Source of the DNA: Epiperipatus broadwayi
Taxonomy: Eukaryota; Onychophora; Udeonychophora; Euonychophora; Peripatidae
DNA: 64,000 bases
Direction: 5' to 3'
NCBI GenBank assembly: GCA_028023455.1
Contig: JAQFVV010006472.1
Coordinates: 136,001 to 200,000 of the forward strand
How positions within the stretch are numbered: position 1 is the first letter of the stretch; the number at the start of each line of letters is the position of its first letter. Under the pieces are notes generated by a model that was not told the DNA's origin, ran no database searches, and saw only the letters and a list, made by a program, of their open reading frames with translations. Made by a program: the position numbers and the translations under genes. Positions 1 to 12,450 of the stretch are shown one piece after another.

Positions 1-1674
1 AAAGTTGTTATTATATTTTTAGCTGAGAGTTTAAAAGAGAACTTCTTTCTAATGTTGGTATTTATATTTTTAATCTATGATTTGTTAGTATAATAGGGGG
101 GGGGAACTAAATCATTTAATAAGGAATTAATTAAAGTGTTGTTATATTAATAGTTATTTAATAATTAGGTGGAGATTAAAGATTATTAATTATTTAAATA
201 AACAAATATGCTCAATATTTTAGTATGAAATGGTATTTAAAATGATATATACACAATCCAGAGAGCAGTTTGTGTTTACATGTGCGAATGGATAAACTAA
301 AAACAATGATTTTGTTGTTATGTGAAAGATAAAAGTATCAATTTTGTTTGCTTACCAACCTCCAGAATTATGACCCTATGTTCTCACTTATTTTTCGTAT
401 TGTTACTTAATCATCAAGTACTACGATTATGTAGAGGTTGAACTAACGGACCATGAATGGAAAAAAAATGATTGTTTAATAAACTGAATGTGTGATATGT
501 AGTTCACATACATAGGGATAAATATCTCAACATATAATGAAAAATTGTTAGTTTTGTTTAATAGTAATACTCCAAAGATTAATTTTCTGTTATTATTGTT
601 ATTATAATATATGTGTATCATTTTATTATAAGTTATTTTGAATTAGATGTTAATGGTAATGTTTATTGTAATCATTTGTAATGAATATTATTAAAATTAT
701 TGTTTTAAAAGTTTTATCAAATTCTAATTGCTGCATTTTTTTTCTGGGCTCATTTTCACCACATCACACAATTCAAAGTGTACAGTCAAAATTAAAATGA
801 AAAGTCAATTCATTTTACAGCAAATCTAACAGTTTAATAAGCATAAATCTCTTAGTAATGATTTTTTACTTGTTACACACTGCCTTGATCCCATAGATCA
901 TTGATGACATTGCCAATTATTAAAATGTATTTATTAATATGAAATTAAATGATACATTAGTTATTAGTGAAAGTATTAGTGTTAATCACAGTGTAGTTAA
1001 TAATATTATTTTAATATTAAGTATTAAAGAACATAAATATAAAGCTTGATTATAGATTTAAATTTATAAGCTTTTTTCAATTTGTGCACTATCCATGGAA
1101 ATCTGTAAAATCCCTCTTGATATTCCATAGATAGTATGAAGAATTAATAAATCAATGATTTTCCTGAGATCTTGTTATAAAGTTATTCTTGTGATTATTG
1201 CCAATCTTAATTTTTAAACATAATATGAATCAAAGTTTATTAATAATTATCTATCAGATTAATTTAATGAGTGATTGAATTAAAACTTAACAGTTATAAA
1301 TATAAAATAATATATTAGATATTATGGTTAGTCATGAGAGTTTGTAGATACTTAATAAGGAGGAGTATCTGGGTATTCTCATGCCATTGAACAAATATTT
1401 CGTATGTGTTTAATGTTAAGGATTTGTGATCTGTTTAGGGGTAAATAAGTCTCATATCGATTATATTTAAAACACATCTTATTTTAGAAATATTTACTCA
1501 TGTCAAAGTAACTTGGGGTAAATACTAATCTTATCTAAATTCAATTGTATAGTTAAAGAAAATGGTCAGGATATAGTAAGTCTGTTAATTGTACCTAGCC
1601 AGGGTCCAAGTAGGGCCTAATATAAAGGACATGGAAACTCTGCTTAGGGTCATACCACTTATAGAAAGGCCACA

Positions 1675-1679
<5 letters not shown>
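1..1679 (+). repeat. ~1.7 kb dispersed repeat R1, copy A (runs off the left edge)
   Basis: This stretch is matched, in inverted orientation, by 22121-24269. Landmarks that align include the right end (GGCCACAATATA here, TATATTGTGGCC there), the block near 1330-1400 with ATGCCATTGAACAAATAT, the block near 885-915 with GATCATTGATGACATTGCC, and the poly-G tract near 100. Once the 465 bp insertion in copy B is removed the two copies have almost the same length. No open frame is preserved, so it looks like a non-coding transposon copy or segmental repeat. Around 768-785 it holds the unoccupied form of the site where copy B carries a ribozyme-bearing insertion. The family is not recognised, and the left end lies outside the window. 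Confidence 0.8.
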
Positions 1680-1712
<33 letters not shown>

Positions 1713-1713
1713 A
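1675..1713. repeat. (TA)n(TG)n microsatellite
   Basis: Alternating TA followed by TG repeats mark the junction between repeat R1 and the foldback element that follows. Confidence 0.9.
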
Positions 1714-2555
1714 TGAAAAGAAAGTTACTGTTAACACTAACTGAAATAATTATAGAAAATATATAAACCATTATACAATTAAAAATATCCAGTAACGCCC
1801 TCTGTTTAAAGATCTATATCTCAATAAAAGCAAACCTTGCTAAACGATGTTAAATATTGAAATACAGAGCATGAAATTTTAAATAAGCAAATGATCTTAA
1901 ATTTTGCTAATAAACTAACAAGTTTACAAAGTTATTAAAGACAAACTAAACATTAGATTTTAATCTTTAAACTCCTCCCAAACTATAAATGAAAAGAAAG
2001 TTACTGTTAACACTAACTGAAATAATTATAGAAAATATACAAACCATTATACAATTACAAATATCGAGTAATGCTTTCTGTTTAAAGATCTATATCACAA
2101 TAATAGCAAACCTTAAAATGATACCACTTTAAGGTTGTATGCTAAACGATGTTAAATATTGAAATACAGGTTTGCTATTATGGAGATATAGATCTTTAAA
2201 CAGAGGACCTTACTGGAAATTTGTAATTGTATAATGGTTTGTATATTTTCTATAATTACTTCAGTTAGTGTTAACAATAACTTTCTTTTCATTTATAGTT
2301 TGGGAGGAGTTTAAAGATTAAAATCTAATGTTTAGTTTGTCTTTAATAACTTTGTAAACTTGTTAGTTTATTAGCAAAATTTAAGATCGTTTGCTTATTT
2401 AAAATTTCATGCTCTGTGTTTGAGTATGTCTGTAATTCAATATTTAACATCGTTTAGCATACAACCTTAAAGTGGTATCATTTTAAGGTTTGCTTTTATT
2501 GAGATATAGATCTTTAAACAGAGGGCGTTACTGGATATTTGTAATTGTATAATGG
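1714..2555. mobile_element. Foldback (palindromic) element F1, copy 1
   Basis: Two direct blocks start at 1714 and 1989 with GAAAAGAAAGTTACTGTTAA. They face inverted blocks from about 2166 to 2555, so the whole unit is an imperfect palindrome. Internal landmarks are CAGTAACGCCCTCTG, GCTAAACGATGTTAAATATT and AAACTCCTCCCAAACTATAA, each present in both orientations. Long (TA)n tracts lie at both ends. There is no coding potential. The same arrangement recurs at 41379-43122, so this is a mobile or satellite-like foldback family. The transposase that would move it is not evident. Confidence 0.75.
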
Positions 2556-2557
2556 TT

Positions 2558-2612
<55 letters not shown>
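2556..2612. repeat. (TA)n microsatellite
   Basis: About 50 bases of alternating TA directly abut the right end of the foldback element. Confidence 0.9.
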
Positions 2613-2613
<1 letters not shown>

Positions 2614-4915
2614 GACCATCTGAATGGGCAAAAGGGTTTAAGATACTTTGTATCTGCACTGAATAGTTATTTTATATTAAGAAAAAAATGAAATAGCCTT
2701 GGAATTTTAATTTTTTTTTTTTGCTGGGATTGTTTAAAGCTTAGATATGGATTGCTTATGCAGTTTATTGACCACTTGATAGGTATTCATTATTATTAGT
2801 GTGGTTAATGAGGTATTTAATGTAAGGAAGAGGGGTTGTTTATTAATGGAATTAATACTTATCCTTTTGTCAACAATTAATAGCCATTTCAATTATATTT
2901 AGCTAAGATAGTTTAATATTTAGGTTGCAGTACATGTGCATGCATATATGTCTGTATTATGTTTCATTTCATTTTCATCTTTTAATAACAGCAAACAATA
3001 GTATATTCACAATAAAAACATTTAAATTACAGTAATTATTTTAAATAATTTAACAAATATATATTTCTTTCCAAAGATTAATAGATAGTTGAATCAATGA
3101 ATTATTTTATAAATTAACTAAATTATTAACCATTTTTGTTAACAGTTAATTAATATTCATTTTTCTTTCAAGTTTGTAAAAGCTAATTATTTTTTTATTA
3201 TTATTATTTTTGTCTTCATTTAGTTCTAAAAATCAAAGTGACTTTTTTTTTTTTTAGAAAAGATTTTTTTTGAATATGTAATTAGCTGAGATAGAAGAGA
3301 GGCATGGGAGTAACCTTGTGAAGGGAAATGAACTTTGCTAAAGAGAGCTATTTAACAAAGATCTCCAGTAAAAAAAATTGTTTATTATGTAATGTAATTG
3401 TAGCCAGTAAATAGTGGCTCATTTATTGTGAAAATTAAAAACCAGTTGCTGAAGTCAATTTGATTTTAAAAAAAGGACTTTGGAGTAAAACTTCGAAAGG
3501 ATCTTAAGAAATTTATTATGGGAAAAGTTAATTTTAGAATGCAATTCTAAAATTTAAATAAAGGGTACATTACTTTACTCTTCTTAATTTAAACATTTTG
3601 AATTAACCTCTTCATAACTATTGCTTTCTTTTAAAAATGTATGTTGATAATGTCCAGTCTACATTACTTCATTTAATTGTCATTTTAAATAAGAATAAAT
3701 TGCATGAATAACCAACATATGTTTTTTAATATATCTGGAAAATGCATGCAGAACTATTTTACAGAATATATTTTAATTTTTCACTATTTTCCATGTTATG
3801 TCTTTGTGAGGATTAAATATAAAATTAAGGATATGCATATTTTGATAAATCATGCCATGTTTAAACTCATCATAAAGAGATGAAAGTATTTGTTTGTCTG
3901 GTATTTCTGGAAATAATATGTATTTTAAATGAAAGAAATAAAATGTGAGCTACTCCAAATTAAGTATTTGCTTAAATCGAATGGAAGGATAGAAATGTGG
4001 GTAATTTTTGTTCTCTTTGATAAAGATGGAAAATAAAACAAAGTATTATTAATTGAAGAATTATTAATGAGTCATGGTATCTTAATTGGAAATAATCAAA
4101 AATAAACTGTGCATATAATAAATTATAAAGTGTTAAATGCTATTCAAGAAATTACTAAAATAATTATGTACTTAATTTAGAACTACAACAGAATAAGTGA
4201 GATAATTCCTGTCCAACAGTAGCTAAGAATTTATTATATTTTTATCATAATAGAAGATAAATTGATTGCTTATGTATGATATAGCAACTCAAATAACTTT
4301 GTTATGAACATTGAAGATGCTGAATCCTATTTAAGCATGATTATATTTGTTTGGTTATTCTACAGCAGTTTATTTTAATGGAAATTCAGTTTGAAATGTG
4401 TCCCATATTTTATAAACCTGGAACAGAGCTTTGCAAGTGAACTTTTATTTTAAGTTACAAAACTAATAACCTTTGTTTCTTTATTATTTCTTTTATTGCT
4501 TGTCATAATTAATGTATATGATAGGTAGATAGGCTTATTTATTATTATGTTTATTTATAATTTGGGTTATTTTGACCTTCAAGACCGTCTCTGAAACATA
4601 TCCAAATGAGGAATATGCTGGTAAAAATTGATTGTGTTCAAATAGGTCTTATTGTTCTTTTACGAAGGTAAAAGAAAGAAATATTTTTTTAAATATATTA
4701 TAAGAGAGGTTTATATTTATTTTGCATATTTTATTATCTCAAAGTGAGAAATTTTTTTTTTTTAAATCAACGAATGTATAATAGAAATAGTTTGCAAGAT
4801 ATGAAAGAAAGTTCGTTCATAATAATTATAAATATTAAATTTTAAAAGTAACCTAAAGCTTATTCTGAATTAAAAGTTATACCTTAATGCAATATTTAAT
4901 TACCATGTTGCCTGC
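2613..4915. other. Unannotated AT-rich stretch
   Basis: Stop codons are dense in all frames and there is no repeat partner I could see in the window. I see nothing to annotate beyond homopolymer A and T runs. Confidence 0.5.
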
Positions 4916-4995
4916 ATAGTGTGTAATTTAGAGTTAATTTTATATATATATATAGTGTGTAATTTAGAGTTAATTATATATATATATATATATAT
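4916..4995. repeat. Direct duplication around (TA)n
   Basis: AGTGTGTAATTTAGAGTTAA occurs twice (from about 4918 and 4953), each copy followed by a (TA)n tract. The unique flank has been copied together with the microsatellite. Confidence 0.85.
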
Positions 4996-5285
4996 TTGTT
5001 CACGGGTATGTGTTTGTTTTGCACAATTATGACAATTGTTTGATAAAGTTCAGTTTGTGAATATTTTATGTATAAATTTCAGACACTGTCGTATTCTACT
5101 GAGTTGAATGAATTAGTAGGTTATCTGTATGTATTTATCTGCCAGCGTGTATTTATAATGTTCAATATTTAGAAAAGCTATGAGAATAGAAAGAAATCTG
5201 ATTATGTTATAATGTCTGTAGGGATAAAAGATTTTGCTTATTTAGTTTGTTTTTCCATAAGTAGAGCCTAGTTTATATTATAAGC

Positions 5286-5509
5286 GTATGATTAAATGAT
5301 ATTTTTTTTGAAGTTAAGTGATGTTTTCTTAGAGCCCTGGTGATGAGGAAAAAGTCCCCACCAATGGTGTATTTAGAAGTAGATGAGTTATTGTTGAAGT
5401 ATGATTAAATGATGTTTAGGAAGTTATGTGACATTTTTCTTATATTCTTGGTGATGAGGAAGGGTTCCCCACCAACATTGTATTTAGAATCAGATGAATT
5501 ATTGTAGAA
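5286..5509 (+). repeat. Two-copy tandem repeat, period about 113 bp
   Basis: Units 5286-5398 and 5399-5509 both begin GTATGATTAAATGAT. They share GGTGATGAGGAA, the CCCCACCAA block and GTATTTAGAA. The units have diverged by substitutions and small indels. No coding function is evident. Confidence 0.8.
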
Positions 5510-5792
5510 GTGTTCAGTAAGAGTTTATCTGCTCCTCGTGTAGAATTCCCTTATAATGTATAGTATGTATAATCATGAAAATATAGCTATGTGTTAATTA
5601 ATAGGTGGCCAGATAAATTGTTAGATTAATTCTTGGTGTAATATTAGTGTCTTATTTTATTGATGAATTACGACATTGTCCAAAATAAAATAATTGTATG
5701 ATATCTTTTTAATGAATGGAGAGTTTATAGAAAAGATTGTTTTATATTGTTGCTGCTTAAACATGCACACACATGTGTAATATAAATAACTC

Positions 5793-5835
5793 CATATATA
5801 TATATATATATATATATATATTTCAATAATTCTAT

Positions 5836-5877
<42 letters not shown>

Positions 5878-5892
5878 ATAGAATTATTGAAA
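5793..5892. repeat. (TA)n hairpin with 20 bp perfect arms
   Basis: TTTCAATAATTCTATACTTT at 5821-5840 is exactly complementary to 5873-5892 across a 32 bp (TA)n loop, and a further (TA)n tract lies at 5793-5820. The single-copy flank on the right has been copied in inverted orientation next to the microsatellite. Confidence 0.9.
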
Positions 5893-7259
5893 TTAAAATG
5901 AGAAATAAATGCTTTTGAAATACATTACATTCATTTAAACAGAAGTATAAAGTATTGAGATTAAAACGGGAAATAAATATTTTAAAATACAGTGTATTTA
6001 TTTAAATAAAGGTTATAAATCATCAAATCATCAGAATAAACATGATTTTGTTGCTATGCATGAAAGGTATACGTAATTGAAAGTGATTATTTAGTCAATT
6101 AGAGAAAGTTGCTTTGTTGAGAGCCAAATATAATTAATTTGATTTATTTTGTTAATCAAGAGTAATACCCTCTCAAAAGTATTTTAGTGCTAATAATATA
6201 ACATGTTATTTATTTATTGTCATGTAGATGAAACATGTAGGCAAAGTATGTGTACAAAGTCATGATATTTAAGTTTTGTTATTAATTTGCTTTGATAGTA
6301 GGGATAATCCAAACTGATGCTCAAAGTTTATTTGATAATTTAAAAATCTGTAAGACAAATAGTCCATTTGTAAATATCATGTTAAACCAAGTTTATTTTA
6401 TTGTAATAAATGATTTGTTTTAGTTATTTGAAATCTTAAAAACTGTGTCTTGAGTTATTCTTGTGTACAATTGTGTTTTCCATTTCTACATCTCCACATT
6501 TCATAAATCTATTACAAAATAGATATATTACTTTAGAGTTATAATATTAAATTTGCTAGTGTCTTACAATATTGTCTCTTAATCCAAACATTATAAGGAA
6601 CATTGGCACTGGATAAACGTGTTAGAAGGGTTGCCAAGTTAGTATATTTGTTAGATGATGATATGAGATTAAAATACCCTATTCCTGTCATTATCTTATT
6701 ATTGAAACACAGTAGAATATTTTAGTCAATTTGTTTCATTACATTTTATCATACTTTAGAATTATAATTTATGGGCCAATGTATTTCATTTAATTCAACT
6801 GTGTTCATTAAATTCCCTGAGATCTTATTGTTTATTTCTTGATTGGCATTAAAGTAGATGTTTTGATTGTGATATGCCAAGTCATAGAATTGTTTAGTAT
6901 TATAATTATAGCAAGCTGATATATGTTACATTTGGATGAAGGAAGAAATTAAGTTTAAAGTATATTTTAATAGACTGTACCAATAAACATTATGATTCTT
7001 TATCATACAATTAATTAACAAAGGAATTTACATTATATTAAATGTTCTGTAATATTTCTTCTTTTATTCATTTATTATCATATATCTTATGAACTGCCTA
7101 TAGCCTCCCACTGAGCTGAGCTGAACATAAACTTAAATATAGAGTCTCAGTAATAATTTTGTATTATTTATTTTGTTATATTGTTCTATTCATTAATAGA
7201 ACTGGCGCCTGGGCATTTTGCTCATGTAATGTATATGAGCGGTGTTGGGAGTGTAGGTT
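5893..7259. other. AT-rich stretch with one local tandem duplication
   Basis: Segments 5875-5942 and 5943-6010 are diverged tandem copies of about 68 bp (AAGTAT..., then ATTAAAA...GAAATAAAT...). Beyond that I see no gene, RNA or repeat partner. A (TA)n(TG)n tract begins at 7260. Confidence 0.45.
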
Positions 7260-7262
7260 ATA

Positions 7263-7297
<35 letters not shown>

Positions 7298-7871
7298 ATC
7301 TTATAGATGAAAATGGCAATTCTGTTATAATGGCATCCCAACTAAGGGTTTTTCTAAGAGTGGAAAGTATGGTGGATGGAGTATATGGGTTAAGCATAAA
7401 AGAAAGCAGGGGAAAAAAAAAGAAATACAAGGATATATAAAAAAAACTGAAAATAGTGAAAAGTAGTCAAACATTAATATTTAGTTTATTGGGTCAAATA
7501 AGAGAGATCAGAAAATAGGCAATGGAGTGGATTAGTTAGGAAAGTTAAGTATGCAGCATATTGCTTCAGGGAGGGAAATTAGCTTAGCATGTTTAATTCA
7601 GAAATATATATGTACAATAAAAACAGAATAGAGTTGAGCAAAAATAAAATTGGTCAACAGAAGGAAGAAAAGAAGGGAAAATTGAGCATGATGGAGATCA
7701 TTGTACAAAAGTTGTAAAGTTAGGAATGCAGATTCCAGAAATTTGAAAAGAGGGTTGAGAAGAGATTTTAAGAATTAGAGCAGAAAATAGAAGAAAAACA
7801 GAAAAAAGTCAAAGGTAAGAAAGCAAGAAAAAGCCAGTAAGGGACCAAAGTATGGGTAAAAACAAAGATAA

Positions 7872-8344
7872 TATGAAGAAAAGAGAAAAGAAATAGATGA
7901 AATCCAGGACAAGGGTGAAGAGAAGAAAACTCTGGAAAAAAGCGTAAATATACCAAAAGTGCGAGAAGCCACAACAAAGTACTCATTGGCTCAGATTAAA
8001 ATAAACAAATTTTTGAATGATTGGGTGTTTGCCAGTCAGTTGACAGAAGCTCCAGTTAAGCATATAAAAAGTTTATGGGAGTATTTCAGCAGCAATCCAA
8101 TGTCTGAAATAAAAATATAGCTCTCGTAAGTGAATTAGCTATGAAAAAAATAATAACAAGATTCAACCAAACTGATGGGAGTCTCATTCGGAAATTAAAG
8201 AATCTTAGAAAACAAGATTATGAAACAGTATAGAAATGTTATTGTGGAAATGAAAAACCGAGACAGTTGTGTAGGCTGACCCATGACTGGGGAAAAGGTG
8301 AAGTTTGCTACGTCAAAAGATGGCAAATAAATAAATCAATTTAA
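7872..8344 (+). pseudogene. Degenerate coding remnant, family not recognised
   Basis: One frame is open from 7872 to a TAG at 8118. It begins Y-E-E-K-R-K-E-I-D and includes LAQIKINKFLNDWVFASQL. A second frame continues from 8120 to a TAA at 8342, interrupted only by a TAG at 8231. It includes ELAMKKIITRFNQ and a cysteine-containing tail, CYCGNEKPRQLCRLTHDWGK. About 157 codons with one frameshift and one internal stop is unusual in this AT-rich background and suggests a decayed protein-coding segment, probably of a mobile element. GTAAGT at 8126-8131 could be a donor splice site or chance. The surrounding 7400-8000 is strongly purine-rich on the plus strand, so open minus-strand frames there are composition artefacts. 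No function is assigned. Confidence 0.35.
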
Positions 8345-8399
8345 GTAAACAAATGAAGAAATATGTAACTGAACACAGATTCTGAAAGTTTTTTTATTG

Positions 8400-9110
8400 T
8401 TTTATTTTTTATAGGTTGTGGGTTTAATATCTATCATAGTTACTATATGGTCGGTTATATAAAGCCAAGTAGATAAAGAAGTAGAAGTTTTGGATGTGTG
8501 TATTTTTGTTGTTCTTTGTAAGCTTATAGAGAGTCAGACAAGTTGTGGCTGTCAAGCTTTGGAAGGGGAGCAGTCTATCATTTTTGATTGTGGATGGTGG
8601 GTTGGCTGCTGGATTGGGTGTGTGATATGTTGTTTGCTGTATGTAGCTGCTTTTTATTCCCTATATGGTTAACCTATCTAACATAAGAGACAGACAATAA
8701 AAGTCTGTGTTTAAACTTAAGCCTGTAAGATTTCAAAGGGAGCATGGCATTCACTTATCAACCCACTCATAAGACTCCAAGAGTGAACAAGGTCTTGGGC
8801 AATTCATACATAACCTGAAAACAGAGAATAAGAGTCAGGTATTGTTCCAATTACCTACAATCCTAAGACTCAAAAGCAGCAGAATGTGGTTAGTAAAGTC
8901 TTTCTATTTACAAAAAAATGTTGTTTTTTTTTAAATTGTTTTTTTTTTGTGGTCATGTAACTAAAGTAAGTCAGAGTAGGGTTGGCTATACATTGTGCAT
9001 AGCATGTTATGTACATGTGAGTGGTGGTCAGATCCATAGGGTATCATTAGGTAGATGGTCATTTACACTTTGGTTCTAAAGTTTCAGGAGAGAAAATTGG
9101 GTAGGATTGA
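8400..9110. other. Less AT-rich unannotated stretch
   Basis: Base composition is a little more balanced than in the flanks. The part around 8510-8830 (for example AGACAGACAATAAAAGTCTG) looks like a possible old retroposon or transcribed segment, but I found no partner copy in the window and no convincing coding frame. Confidence 0.3.
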
Positions 9111-9115
9111 TTTGA

Positions 9116-9117
<2 letters not shown>

Positions 9118-9155
<38 letters not shown>

Positions 9156-9190
9156 AATATATATATATATATATATATATATTCTTTATG
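9118..9190. repeat. (TA)n with inverted ATAAAGAAT arms
   Basis: Two (TA)n tracts are separated by ATAAAGAAT (9150-9158). Its complement ATTCTTTAT lies at 9181-9189, making a hairpin with a microsatellite loop. Confidence 0.8.
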
Positions 9191-11850
9191 GTTTAGAATT
9201 GAGTCATTCAAATACTCACTCAGACTGTATTTAAAGGCTTTTGAATGCGAGCTAGGTTTAAACCCTGTTTCAAGAAGGGAAAATTAACATAGATCTAGCT
9301 CAATATCTGAGTAAAGGAAAAATAGAAGTATTTTTATATATATTTATAATTCTAGATGGGGATTTAAAAAGGTTAAAATAAACAGAAGGGGAATATGTGT
9401 CCTCTTTTGTTGCTTGGAAATGCATGTGTATATTTTGCTGTATGGAATAATATAGAAAAAAAAAAATAGAGAGTAAACAAAAAAATAAAAAGTGCTGGTA
9501 TAGAGATATATTTTATTTTCAAGGTGAAAGCCCTTAAATTTTATTTTAGAAAGATTAAATTAAAAAAAATCTTGAAAAATAACTTGATCTATATCTGAGG
9601 TATGTATGTTGCCAAAGTTGGTTCAATTCACTAAAGAATTTCAGGCAAGCAAAAAATGCAAAGGTGCTAAAAGCTTTTGCTTTTGTTTTAAGGAATCCAG
9701 ATTTGAGTGACATGATTGAAGAAAACTTTCTAAGAAAAAGAAGGGAGGGTGGACTATCAAAAAAAATTTAATAAGATTTAATAGAAATTCTGATTATTAT
9801 TCTGGTTGGTAATTTGCTGTCAATAACTTAATTGGATTTGTTTAAAATTAAAGAAAATAGTATTTATTCGCTTTGTCCATAGTGTTGTGGAAACAATTTA
9901 AAAAAAAATAAATTGAAGAAATTGGAAATGGAAGAAAAGCTGCAAAGATCTTCAACTATGAGCAAGCTGGGATAGAAGTGTAAGCATGCTGGGCTTTACA
10001 ATCTCATCCCATGAAGATACTACATTGCAGCTGGGTCAATTCTATTAATGAAAACCAATCACTCCGAAGCCAAAACCAAAACCCAATAAAGTTAGCAATG
10101 TAAAATCAATCAAGCAGAATTGCCAACCTTCATGGCCATCATGTCCTGTGATATATAATGAAAGAAATAATTTTGCCTTTAGTTTTCCCCAGGGAAAAAA
10201 AGAAATGCAGGTAATGTGCACATTTACCACCTATATTCCTCTAATATTTTAAATGTTAGTGTATTTTGAACTACACATAAACTTTCCACATAAACATTAT
10301 TAATTAATTCTTCTTCTAAACTTAAATGGATTTTTTTGTGCATCTGGATAAATCTGATATTATTTTCCTTTTTATTTGTATTTTCTATTGCATTTTATAT
10401 ATTTCTATGCAGTGTGTGTGTGCATGCATTTCTCATCATTTTAGTTTATAAATAAAGCTATAAGATTAAAGTTAAATGAAACTTATGTATATTTGTTTTA
10501 TTTCTTTGTTTTTGAGTTTGTTAGATTACTAGAATTTAAAATTAATGTAATAACTATTTGATTGAAAAAAGTGTATCTCGAGTAGTGTAACCCCCATATA
10601 TTTACCATGAATAAATAATCACCCACCCTGAGTGAGCAAGCTAAAGGCTACTATTTTATAATTCTACCTATTGGTATTTCAGCTCTCCCAGCATAATTCT
10701 TATATTACTATAAGATTGGTGCTTGACGTCATAAAGTGATGCTCATAAATATGCTGGGTGAGAAATAGCAAATCTCCAAATGTTTTAATCTAATTTTTTT
10801 CTGTTTGCTGAATTCTTACAATCCATAAAGAGGTTTGCATTATACTAGCAGTCAATGCATTAATCTAACCATAAATGTATGGTTATTTATTGTAATCACA
10901 CCAAAATATTGTGGATTCCCATAAAAAATATGGTATTAAAATAAAAATCTATATACGTGTATCGTTATATATATATACAATCTTTCAGATAGAAAACAGC
11001 AATTCCGTTACAATATATATATATATATGTTAAGCAAGAATTATGACTATGAATATTTACAATAATTTCTATTAAATATTGATTAATAATTATATAATAT
11101 TGATAATGTCAGAAATAATATTATATAATAAAGTAAACAACAAATTAAATCTAAAATTTTTAATATGCTGGTAGATAAATATAAAAATAATAGTTATAAC
11201 TTTCTTAAAGCACGATTGTTATCTTAAGTAGCATTTATAGTTAAAATTTAAAAATCAAAATCAGACTATTAATATTCTAGTGTTAAAATTCGACTTTCCA
11301 TAATTTGTACTTATGCATAGTTATATTGTTTATTTGATAAATTATCCATAATATAATTAAAATATGCTTTTATGAATTTTTTGTTTCGTCAAATCGTTTT
11401 CCACATGCAAAATCAAAACATTGTCAAAACAAAATCTTCCATTTGAAATAATTGAATGGTTTATAAACACAAATTTAAATCTAGCTTCAGAATAACTGAC
11501 ATATTTTATATCATACTTTATATTCATGATTTTTTTTCAGAATACATTTCAACTCTCTAATTAATATATATATATATATAACAGCAAGCTTGTTGATTTT
11601 ATTTCAAAATACTCTTTTCATCAATCATCAACTCACCAGTTGTTGATATTGCATTACGCCACCTAGTGGCTCTAGGAATACAATGTTAGTTTCAGGTCCC
11701 CTATATTACATGGAATTAAAAAATAATAACGAAGCTTCAATGTAATATTTTGAAGCTAAACTGAGGGTAAACTCATTACTTTTAAGTGTTACTATCAAAA
11801 TGAAGAAAACTTTTAGTTTTCTAACAGCAACAAGGGTTTAACTGACATCG
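9191..11850. other. AT-rich stretch with microsatellites only
   Basis: I see no supported gene. Short (TA)n tracts lie near 10968, 11014-11028 and 11562-11580. The one at 11014 is preceded by CCGTTACAA, the same junction that ends the element at 29442-31635 and that precedes a (TA)n at 20748. Confidence 0.4.
11657..11671 (-). promoter_or_regulatory. CTCF-like motif
   Basis: On the minus strand the site reads AGCCACTAGGTGGCG, which fits the CCACYAGRKGGCR core of the bilaterian CTCF motif. It is a single match in AT-rich DNA, also partly palindromic, so chance is possible. Confidence 0.3.
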
Positions 11851-11852
11851 TT

Positions 11853-12360
11853 GTGAAAACAAAAATGACAGAGAACCTATCAAATCAAGTGCAGAATAGA
11901 GGGGGAAATGCTAGTCAAGAAAACAGCAATATGGATAAACAAATGATAGAAGAAGAGAATCCAGTTAACAAAGAAAACACCTTAGGTGATTTGGACTATA
12001 TGTCACCCAAAATATCACAAGGGAAAGAGAAAGTGAATGTCGATGAAAGCTTCGAAAAGTTTAAAATTGAAAACGTTATCTAAAAAGCGAAACCGATTAA
12101 TAAAAGTTTAAAATTGAAAATGTTATCTAAATGTGAATCAGATTAATAAGAACAAATCTATAAAATCAAAATTTGAAACTAATGAGAGAAGTAAGTCAAA
12201 CAAATTATTTAATGTTAATAACCAAGAATTTAAGTATGAAGAGGCATTACAATCAAAGTATGGGGTAAATAACATTATGCAGGAGGCTTATGATAATATA
12301 TTGGATTTAACAGATGAGGACTATGAAAAATCAACTGTTTTAATGAAGTCACTTAATTAA
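11853..12360 (+). pseudogene. Split Asn/Lys/Glu-rich reading frame, unknown product
   Basis: Two frames, 11853-12083 and 12133-12360, encode hydrophilic peptides rich in Asn, Lys and Glu (for example LGDLDYMSPKISQGKEKVNV, and LDLTDEDYEKSTVLMKSLN at the end). The break between them coincides with a 47 bp tandem duplication (12057-12103 and 12104-12150, each starting AAGTTTAAAATTGAAAA), which brings in stops. The 11801-11827 region before the first frame ends in a pyrimidine-rich TTTTCTAACAG, resembling an acceptor splice site. No domain is recognised. It could be a gag-like or ORF1-like remnant of a retroelement, or an old exon. The retroposon starting at 12451 lies just downstream. Confidence 0.35.
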
Positions 12361-12450
12361 CAACTTTTAATAATTATTGAGAAATTCAAGGAATAAAAGC
12401 GAACAATTCTTTTATCAAGATCATAACCACAGACAAATTCATTTGACAAA

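Noticed and set aside
7176-7986. Minus-strand open frames 7176-7430 and 7768-7986
   Set aside because: They lie opposite a purine-rich plus strand and encode Phe/Leu/Ser-rich peptides typical of composition artefacts.
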